In this document: positions 55,762 through 64,000 of the stretch, one piece after another
Position numbering within the stretch: the stretch's first letter is position 1
How the letters are laid out: the number at the start of each line of letters is the position of its first letter
DNA from: Gnetum montanum
Lineage: Eukaryota > Streptophyta > Gnetopsida > Gnetales > Gnetaceae
Direction: 5' to 3'
NCBI GenBank assembly: GCA_015680685.1
Contig: MNCI01013751.1
Span: 23,742 to 87,741, forward strand
DNA: 64,000 nt
Notes under the pieces: model-generated
What the model was told of the DNA's origin: nothing
Database searches by the model: none
What the model saw: only the letters and a program-made list of their open reading frames with translations
Made by a program: the position numbers and the translations under genes

Positions 55762-56030
55762 CTCAAGGATGGAAAGCCTTCAACTATTGTTGCTATTTGT
55801 TCATTATTTTTCAATGATGTATTATTTTATCTTTAGGGAGATTTTTCTCCTTCTCTGGAAAGCCTTTAGTAATAAAAAAACCCATGAGGATACTCCTAAA
55901 TAATGACAAGGCTTAATCCTTCTCTTACCCTAAAGGGGAGGTTTTTCAAGATTGTTTGTAAAGATGAACACTTGAAAATCCATGTCCAAAACTATTAGGA
56001 TTTTTCTTTATACTATTTCTTTTTTTTTTT
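55762..56030 (+). mobile_element. Plus-strand LINE, segment 3 (3' end)
   Basis: ctcaaggatggaaagcc, then 'gagatttttctccttctct', 'aaagcctttagtaa', 'ccatgaggatactcctaaat', 'aggggaggtttttcaagatt' follow the same order as the reverse complement of 9725-9990. Homology ends around tttttctttatacta, the likely 3' end, followed by a T-rich run. Confidence 0.85.
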
Positions 56031-56718
56031 AATTATTATTCATTTTTTGGGTCCTTCAATCAAAGGACTCAATCTTCTTATGTTTTAGGACTGAGACAAA
56101 GGATGCATTAGAGGCTAAGTTTTTCTTATTTTTTTTTACTGTAAGATGCAAGGGTTTAGATATTGATTTGATTTCCTAGGTTTTCTTTGTACAAGGGTAT
56201 GAGACTTTTGGTTGAGTAGTAGAAGAATTAGATCTTGAATCCTTGAATTTATTCTCAAAATCTAGGCTTAAGAGAAGTAAGATCAAGATTTTCTATTAAT
56301 CATAAAAGAGAATTTTTAGTAGAGAATTGAACCCATTTACTCATCATGAACTTCATCAGTAATCTAAGATCTAACTAAGATGTGCTTTAAAACAAGCCAA
56401 TAAGTTTCAATGGTACCTATAAAATTTTTCAAATTCATTACGTTGTAATAGATTTTAGATCATAGGGTTTTTCCAAGTGCTCATAGATTCATTGCACTCA
56501 TCCTCAAAGTTAAGAATCATCATGCTTTTTAAAACCCACACTTTAGGAAGAGAGGGAAAGATTAACGATATAAGGGATGTCAACTATTACTAAGAGCACC
56601 AAGAGTTTATTTGGCCATAAGTGCTAGAAAGAAAAGTAGAATGGATATGAACTATTGTTAAGGTAACTAAGGTTTTTTCTGATAACTTGGTATCCCCTTA
56701 AGAAAAGAGCTTTCTAAG
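56031..56718. other. No gene recognised
   Basis: AT-rich junction between the LINE end and element B. One phrase resembles 32.93-32.98 kb. Nothing else identified. Confidence 0.4.
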
Positions 56719-57185
56719 TGATGAGTGTCAAGGATCCCCTACACCCAACCATAAAAATCACAAGCATTTACACACGATTTAGTCAAATTCTATGAACTTG
56801 GACTAGCATGTTGTCCTAGATAATTAAGTGTGAGATCATTGATCCTTATCTTTCCAATCACAACTTGTATTGGTTCAAGTAGTATGATTAAGTATGATTG
56901 GGTCATAAGATGGTTTCATTTTATTAAAATATTTAAAATGTTAAAAATGTAAATTATTAAACTAATTAACTATGAACATGAAAGAATTCTATCCTAAGCA
57001 TTGAGTATCTATTCCCACCTTACATACACATGTTGAACTTATATTAATGTTGCTTAGTTACTAAGTGTTTACTACTAGGCATACCAAGCACACTGCTAGG
57101 ATTACCAAATGTTAATACATTACGTGTATCTAGAAAATGTAATTGTTTGTAGTAGTAAGCATTGTGTTTGATAATGATGCTTCTC
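56719..57185 (-). repeat. LTR remnant of element B (downstream part only)
   Basis: On the minus strand it ends 'tggttgggtgtaggggatcc...gacactcatCA', like the LTRs of A and C, and includes 'tttggtaatcctagcagtgt' and 'gcttggtatgcctagtagta'. At about 57185 it runs directly into the 3' ORF tail. U3, TATA box and the purine tract are missing, so a deletion joined ORF to LTR middle. Confidence 0.65.
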
Positions 57186-57189
57186 AAAC

Positions 57190-58830
57190 TACACTCTCTT
57201 TTGCATTCTTAACCTCATTTAATTTTTCTTGAAGCTTTTGAAAATCTTCATCCCTTGTCAATTGGGACCATAGAATGGTAGGGTTGGTTAATTGGTCTCT
57301 AAGATCAAAAACTTTTGCTACCAATGTTTGATTGATATTGGTAGCTTTCCCTAGTTATGCTTATGTGATAAGGAGCTTACTTATTATCTCTAGTAGCTCC
57401 AATCAAGTTGCAAAAATATCTTTCAGAATATTAAAGATTTCTAGAATTGATTACCCAAATCCTACCAATTTCTCAAGCATTTTCTCATCCTATGCTACTA
57501 TCATTCCCTTACTTCAAAATTCTATAAATACTTGGATATTTTCCATTTCATAAACATCTGATATAGATGTTGCAGAAGCCATTAGGGCTTCTCCCACTTT
57601 ATCAACTGTCACCTTCATAGTTATCTCCTACACCTTGTATAGTATAACCAAGATTGTTCCATCTTCAGCCTCCTCCAAAATCATAGATAAGGTTGTGACA
57701 TTGCTTGAGATTTTAGAAAATTATTCAATAGGTATGGATTTCATGATTTTTCATGCATCAAGGTTGGCACAAATAGAATCTTGGGCTCATCATGAAGATA
57801 AAAAGTTTCTCAAGTGATTTGCTAGCCATTTGATGTTCATGGTGACCTCATCTAAGTGGCTCATAGCTAGGTGGTAGACTAATGACTCACCACCACTTCT
57901 TAAAGTGTGCTACTACTATTGCTCTCGAAGTTACCTTAGATGCTCATAAGCATAGGAAGGGAAGTGTCTTCATACCTTTTTATTCTCTTTAAATTTCTTC
58001 TCTATTTTCAAGAAGATTAACTATGGTAGGTTGACTAGGAGTTTTCCCACTTAGAGGGATGCATGCTTGTGCAAAGAAGGCTATGAATTTACTTAGCCAT
58101 ACCATAGGATTTAAATGGTAGGCTATGATCTTAAAATATGCTCTTTCTACTTTGGTAAGGGTATTGTACTCGTGATCCAATGTATAACATCATTGTGTTC
58201 ATTTCTTTGTTACTTTTATGTCCATTTTGGTGAACACATTTTCAAGTTTTGAACTAATGTTTGATAATCCTAAGGCATCTGTTATGGCCTGCATCAAGTA
58301 GAAGATATTAATGTCATTGATCTTGACTATTGTGTCTCCTTGGAAATTATTCCAAAAGAGATATGTTTCTCCTAGATACCACTCTTAGTTGGTATAAATA
58401 GTGGACCATAACATGAATACTTGCAATTGGCCCCATACCTCCTTAGATGCAAACTTAAGGAAAGGTCCAAAGCTTGGTTCCTGAAGAACCTTGCTCTAGA
58501 ATTCCTTGCTACAAATTTTTCCAAGCATTCATCCATTAAGGTAACCTCTAGATTTGGCTTGGATCTAGGCATCTCATCTTGCTTTGGCTGCCTAGTCTCT
58601 AGTATGGGAATCTATTGAATAGATTCCATCTCTAGTTCTTTCTGCAATGGTCCTATATCATGTGTTGCTTTAGTAGTTTTTCTCATGGTTGTTATTGTTG
58701 TTATTGCCCTCATCCTCCTCTTGGGTGCTTCTTCCTAGGCTACGATGGTCCACCTACTTGAGAATGTCACTTGGGAGTCATTTGCGATCACATGGCCAAG
58801 AATTAATTAGTTTTTATTACATGGGCTCAA
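57190..58830 (-). pseudogene. Extra 3' ORF of element B (Athila-type), broken
   Basis: Minus-strand pieces: MPRSKPNLEVTLMDECLEKF (58.57 kb), then YLGET.LFWNNFQGDTIVKI, MQAITDALGLS, DHEYNTLTKVERAYFKIIAY, HLNPMVWLSKFIAFFAQACI. They align with element A's ORF (YMGETFLF, VQAIAKVLGF, KEYVVLTSEERIHYKIVAFH, LNPTMRPNKIIAF) and with element C's (YLGEMYQFW, VQAILEVLNLS). The C-terminal part (57.8-57.2 kb) is coiled-coil-like. Stops and frameshifts throughout. Confidence 0.7.
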
Positions 58831-60640
58831 ATATAGGTACTCTTTAATTGCCTACTATTATCTTTAATTTGAAAAATATAGCTCTAAGGTCCTTAAGTAG
58901 TTAAAGATGTCCAAGATTTAAAGCCCTATGGTAGTTAAGTCTTTTTAATCTTGATTTTTATTACAAATTAATGATTTATTTATATTTTAACTTCTTGTAG
59001 GGTATTGGAAACTTTGCTAAAAAATCAATACTCAGTGTCCCCACGATGTAGAACCAAACAACCGAAGTATACAAGATAAAAAGCGAGTTAAATTGGATGA
59101 TCCATGGGAAATTTATTGCTATTGGAAGGTTTTGGATTCTCGAAATGGTAACAACACCTTCTTTGAATGCAAATGATGAAAAATTTGTAAAGTATTGTGC
59201 ACATATATATATAGGTTTTTTACACTACATCAACAAGGATGTATTGATGTATCTAACCATGTCAAAGAGAATGTGTTCATGCATCTATTTGCTAAATTTG
59301 TTTCACTAAAAATTAAGTAATTTTTGGAAGTTTGGAGGTAAATTGAGGATTAAATGAGAGCCCAAAAGAAGTTTTAAGGATAAGGACAATAATCATGAAG
59401 GTCCATTGGAGGGTTCTAAATATATAGAAGCTCAATAACTAGACATGAAGTTTCATGTTCCCAAGAAAAATATTAAGAAATATCAAAGTGAGAGGATGCA
59501 TTAATTACTAGTATTACAGTTGAATGATATTGGGAACTTGGAGGTGGAATATAGACTAGATGTGCAAGAGTTATGCAAGTGGATCCTCCTCAAAGAAATT
59601 CCATGCTTTAAATGCCCTTGCATAATCATTGTGTAAAGTGTTTGTAGGCACATTGAAAATTTAATATCAATCTAGATTATAGACCACACCCACACAATCA
59701 TTCCCATTGAAATCCTACACTATACTAAAACAAAATCTATGACATGAACTTGGATGCTTTGTAGTGAGTTGGATCATGGAAACTAGGAGGGATTGCAAGA
59801 ATTTATGAATGAGATACCTTGCTATTTTGGTAATAGGTTCTTATTAAAGGATATGATTAGGATTATTAAAATGCCTTTTCATCTAGGTTTCAAACTAAGT
59901 CCATATTTGCATTAGTGGCATTGAATTGCATCAATCTCAAACTTACAATCATGAGACTACTATAGCTATAGAAAAATAACATTACTTAGTAAAAGAAAAT
60001 AAGGAAGCAACTACATCGCTTGTGGATTATTGGAAGAAATCTTAGCTTTGCCTATTTCCAAGAGATATTTAGATGTGTTTTTTCTCCCTTTTTTTTACTT
60101 TTTATTTTGAGGAGGATCATACTTAGTACAAGACATGATTTCTTTTAAAATTAAAACATAAGTCATAATACACCCATGCAACACAATGGAACTCCTCAAA
60201 GAAGCTTAGAGAATCAAAAAAATCCCCTTTAGGCTACACCCTTTTCCATTTCCTCTTGATCCTTCCCCTTCCTTTGGGTAGATTAATCATAAATTCATTT
60301 TACTTTTAATGTGAAAGAACCATATTGTTTTTATGATGTGGACCTCTTGTAAATAGGAATGAAGGGATGAATATTGTGGATTCACTACTTTCACAAGATG
60401 TTAGGCTAGATGGTTATCTCCCTCATGACTGAGTTGGAGGGAGGAGATTTAGAAAATGAAGCAAGCTTGACCCTACATTAAGGTACTATTTGAAACCTAG
60501 TTTCTTGGAAGTCATTGAAGAGTTTAACCTATTGCATGTTGATCAATATGTACTTATTTGGGCTAGTTGGATGGTAAATCTTCATGACTCTAGAAGAAAA
60601 GGTAGAATTTATGAGATAAGATTCCTTCCACAATATTTAA
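58831..60640. other. Unidentified 1.8-kb stretch replacing RNase H/INT of element B
   Basis: Neither strand gives integrase motifs. Plus-strand frames (for example 59097-59309) show no known domain. Either another decayed insertion or sequence left after a large deletion. A (TA)n-like tract is near 59202. Confidence 0.4.
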
Positions 60641-60659
60641 ATTTTTTTTGTTAAGGTAC

Positions 60660-61790
60660 ATAAGTGGGATTCAAATAAAGAACCTTCTCTCATACTATCA
60701 GAGCACCATACTTAAAGCACAACTGGATGCATCTATCATAATATTAAGGGATTTAGACTAGTCTGGTGCTCTCAAAATTAGTGTTTCCATAAGCTTTTTT
60801 TAAGAGTTGGAATGCATGTTCACATCCCTTGATCTATTCAAATAATGCATCCTTCTTGGTTAGTTTTACCAACAACTTGGTGATTTTGGAGAAATTCTTA
60901 ACAAATCTCCTATAGTTACTAGTGTGTCCACAGAAGGACCTAACATCTTTAGCTATTTGAGGCTACCTTGTAATTCCTTGGATCACTTGAATCTTTTTTG
61001 GGTCTACCTTAATATCTTCCTCGAAAATGTAGTGTCCCTTGATAATGCCCTCTTGGACCATCAGATGACTCTATTGCCAATTGAGCTTAAGATTGGTCCT
61101 CACATGTCATTTTAAAACCAGCTCAAGATGGTCCAATGATTTTTCAAAACTAGCACCATATCTGGAGAATTTATCCATAAAGTCCTATACACCATTGCTA
61201 GTCTACTACTAAAAGATGCTAAGGACTAAATATTGGAAAATGACAAGAGCATTTCATAGACTAAAGATTATCTTTTCATATGTAAAAGTCCCATAAGGAC
61301 TTGTAAATGTTATTTTAGCATGGTTTTTTGGAGTGATCTAAATTTGATTATAAACATTGTATTCATCTTAGAAACTACAGTATTTATGTCTTGTGATGGT
61401 TTTCAATACCTGATTGAAAAATGGTAAGGGAAAGTGATCCTTGAAAATGGTCATATTCAATAGCCTAAAATCAATGTAAACTCTCCATTGCCCAGCTTTC
61501 TTAGGTACAAAGACAAGTAAACTTACCCAATCACTATCCACCATGAGATAGATAAATCTAGTCTTAGGAAACTTTTCTACCTTCTTCTTAATAACTTGTT
61601 TCATTTTTGGATTTAAAATTCTTTGTGGTGGTCTTTTGGGTTTAATGGTAAAATCTCTATAGATCCTATGTTTGCATTTGTGTGGATTAATTCTTGCTAT
61701 CTTGTTATATGACCAAGCAAAGGTTGTTAACCATTTGTTAACTACCTTTAACAGCTCCTCATTTTAGTGCTTAGCAAGCTAGGAATTGAT
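60660..61790 (-). pseudogene. Reverse transcriptase and start of RNase H of element B, inactive
   Basis: Minus-strand pieces: VVNKWLTTFAWSYN, MKQVIKKKVEKFPKTRFIYL, VDSDWVSLLVFVPKKAGQWR, VYIDFRLLNMTIFKDHFPLP (61.6-61.37 kb), SPYGTFTYEK, then FMDKFSRYGASFEKSLDHLE (near 61.16 kb) where FMDD is the rule, KVDPKKIQVIQGITR, DVRSFCGHTSNYRRFVKNF and IMIDAS. Stops are fewer than in element A. The signal fades at about 60650. Confidence 0.82.
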
Positions 61791-62229
61791 GATTATTGGT
61801 TTTCCACTATTTAGGAAACATAATTTAAGGATCTCAATAATGCTTTCTATTCCAAGGGTTCTAGTTCAAAGGTTTCTATAACTTCCAACTCTATGCAATC
61901 TACTTTTACTTTCTTTCTATATTCTATTTCTAAGAGTTGGTATTTGATTTGTTCCATCTCATTCATGTTATTAATATAAATACTTGTAAGAATTTCTATG
62001 GGTTCCATGCAAATTATTGAAGTAAAGTCATTATCTATTGTCAATCACTAGGTTCCTTCTTGTGTTGTAGTTGTTGCATGTATGGAATTTTAAATATTTA
62101 CTGATTTGATACATATTTTTCATGCTATGATACTTTTGCTTCTAATTGTCCATATTATCTACATGTAGTTACACCCTATTTCAGTGTACATGATACATGA
62201 AACTATTTCCTTCTAAATCTTTCCAAGTT

Positions 62230-62700
62230 AATTTTTCTTGAAAATTTTTGAAGAAGAGGTCTTTGATCCTAGGCTTGGAACCAGTTGTACTTAACTAAGC
62301 TATTCCCATAATGATTGAGAAGTCTCCCTTGTAATTGTCAACATGGATCATCAAGAAATCAACTAGGTATTACCAATCACTAATGATGGTTATAGTATCC
62401 TCTATTAATCCTAATGTAATAGTGATGGATGAGTTTGTGATCTCTAATTTGATGCTGCATTTCTTTAGTAGAGGCAAGTTTCATTCCTTGTACATTTCTT
62501 GCAAAATTAGATTAATTCTATAACCTAAGTCTAGTAGAGCTTTGCATGGCTTATTTCTTGTTATTTGTAAATAAATCAAGAAACTTCCAAGATTAGTTCT
62601 TTTCTTGGTAAGATGACCTATCATAATCCAGTTTATGACCACATGTGTTAGCATGATAGTTTGGACATTTTGGGCTCTTTGCTTTGAAGGCTACTTGTTA
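62230..62700 (-). pseudogene. Aspartic protease region of element B
   Basis: Minus strand: LIYLQITRNKPCKALLDLGY, RINLI, LPLLKKCSIKLEITNSSI, TITLGLIEDTITII, VDFLMIHVDNYKG. The catalytic DLG (codons near 62523-62531) is intact, unlike element A. A few stops. Confidence 0.7.
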
Positions 62701-64000
62701 GATATTCCAAGGAGAGTTTGAGTAAAGTTTGTAGCCATGGATGCCCATGGTGATTTTGATGGATTATTAGGACTAAAGAATGAAAATTTTTAAGTCTTTT
62801 ACTCAAAACTACTTGAGTTATCATCCACTTATAGGTTTATAGCTCTTATGGTATTTCATTGTTAAGGTTATGGAGGTATTTCACCTTGCATTAGTGGTGT
62901 AGGCGGTAGAGGTGTGGAGGTGTCTTATGCATGATATTTTTGATGGTAAGGACTATAAGTGAAAGGAGTTTCATCTTGTAGAGTGGTATGCCTATGGTAT
63001 TTCAAAGAGTAATAGTGATGGGTAGATGCATAAATGATGGAGCCGCTTAGTAACACAGGTTGTTGGATAGAGTAGTCATATGTGTCTGATTGTTTGTAAG
63101 AATATTACTAACTTGGTGGTGCATTTCCAATGGTTGTGGATTATTCTACTAGTAATATTAGTCTTGAGATTGAGGTGACACTCCACTTAGATAATACAAT
63201 TATTGGTGGGACTACTAGCTATAGTTTCCTTGAAGATAAGGAAACCTTTTGGGTGCTTAACTTTTGTTGAATTTTGAGTTTAAGACATAAATCCTAGACC
63301 TCTGTAAGTGTGACAAGATTGGGAAAGAATCCTTTGGATGTTCATATAGGTAGATGTATTATCCTTCATCTTTTGATTCAGAGTCTACAACCTCCTCAAC
63401 TATTGCAAAATTGCCTTTTTGATGATAGTAATCCCTTTAAGTGTCCTTTTTCTTTCTATCTTTATCTTTGGTTCTTTCCTGTTCTACCTTCTCCTCTGTA
63501 ACTTTTAATGTTTTTTGCAACTTCTCATCAATAGAGTTTCACATCTTATTAACATTAACTAAAATTTTAGTAACATATTTTTGATTCAATAAGGTCTTTG
63601 GTTACATAGCCTTTTCTAATGGTGCTTCTTTATCTAGTTCACAAATTTAGATCTTCTTTTTGTGAATGGAGAGGTCTTTATTGTAATCCTATGAACTTTT
63701 CCTTTTCTTTAACTCTCCTTCTTCCTTTGAAACTTGATTAATTAGCCTTTGTATTTGATGGAATCTCATTTATGATAGTCTTCCTTAGGCATAAATCCCA
63801 AGATTTTTCTTGGATTTTTTCCTAATTCCATCTATGATGTGAAAAAGCTATACTCTTTAAGAGAAATCATGGCCTAGGCATTGATACAACAAGGGATAGT
63901 ACCTGCCCAATGCTATATCAAGGGATTCATGATTATCATGTATCCACCCTTGAATTTACTTCCTTATGTTGGACACTCTAGAATATGTTTGATACTTATC
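62701..64000 (-). pseudogene. gag tail and linker of element B
   Basis: Near 63.8 kb the minus strand reads GRLS.MRFHQIQRLINQVSK, matching the gag of element A (GRLSELRAHQI.RLIEH). Lys/Glu-rich stretch follows (63.6-63.4 kb). The segment 62.7-63.3 kb is a low-similarity linker rich in Tyr/Gln/Pro. Broken by stops; continues past the window. Confidence 0.55.

Larger units (their letters stand above)
56719..64000 (-). mobile_element. Athila-like Ty3/gypsy element (element B), minus strand, incomplete
   Basis: Read from 64000 down: gag tail, PR, RT with the start of RNase H, an unrelated-looking stretch where RNase H/INT should be, the 3' ORF, then an LTR remnant ending at 56719. Protein blocks match element A (RT and 3' ORF), so it is the same lineage but a different, diverged copy. 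5' part is outside the window. Not functional. Confidence 0.82.

Noticed and set aside
59097-59309. Plus-strand frame that might be a new gene in the element B gap
   Set aside because: Seventy residues, no motif, AT-rich surroundings with many stops.

Overview
The window reads as nuclear DNA of a seed plant with a very large, repeat-filled genome, most likely a gymnosperm (conifer-type). It is AT-rich, holds one split plant gene with multi-kilobase introns, and is otherwise packed with old retroelements. Two runs of N (position 13127 and 29912-29972) show it is a draft assembly. Taxon is inferred from this texture only.

The one cellular gene I can support is on the + strand: a plastid-type GNAT acetyltransferase (NSI/GNAT2, also known as serotonin N-acetyltransferase SNAT). 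Six exons are read directly (18284-18344, 22135-22345, 24978-25077, 25165-25286, 25442-25535, 27322-27401). Their splice phases agree, and they end in a stop at 27399-27401. A candidate first exon (4975-5111) would place a ~13 kb intron across 5112-18283. Introns carry a Copia integrase fragment, an L1-type LINE, an RTE-type LINE, tRNA-derived SINE-like copies and a foldback element.

Layout: 1-2830 is the 3' end of an Athila-like Ty3/gypsy element (called C here). 2.8-5 kb holds a possible solo LTR, simple repeats and a 71-bp duplication. 5-27.4 kb is the NSI gene with its nested repeats. 28.0-28.8 kb is a tandem array of ~300-bp units. 29.8-30.6 kb is a broken DNA transposase that looks like the Merlin/IS1016 (ISXO2-like) type. 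33.6-36.2 kb is a decayed coiled-coil ORF of unknown family.

37.9-56.0 kb is an L1-type LINE split by two later insertions: a 13.2-kb Athila-like element (element A, with gag, PR, RT, RNase H, INT and an extra 3' ORF between ~0.88-kb LTRs) and a 2.15-kb solo LTR. The inverted LINE copy at 9.7-15.1 kb shows the uninterrupted sequence at both sites, so target duplications and insertion order can be read. 56.7-64.0 kb is another Athila-like element on the - strand (element B), lacking INT and most of its LTR.

Every retroelement ORF is broken by stops and frameshifts. Several catalytic losses in element A are G-to-A changes, as expected from deamination of methylated cytosine. No CRISPR, operon, plasmid or bacterial features were seen. 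The most unusual items are the Merlin-like transposase relic, a 658-bp GC-richer retroposed insert with an 18-bp target duplication, a GATATC-type array in the element C LTR, and a 3' ORF conserved in three Athila-like elements.
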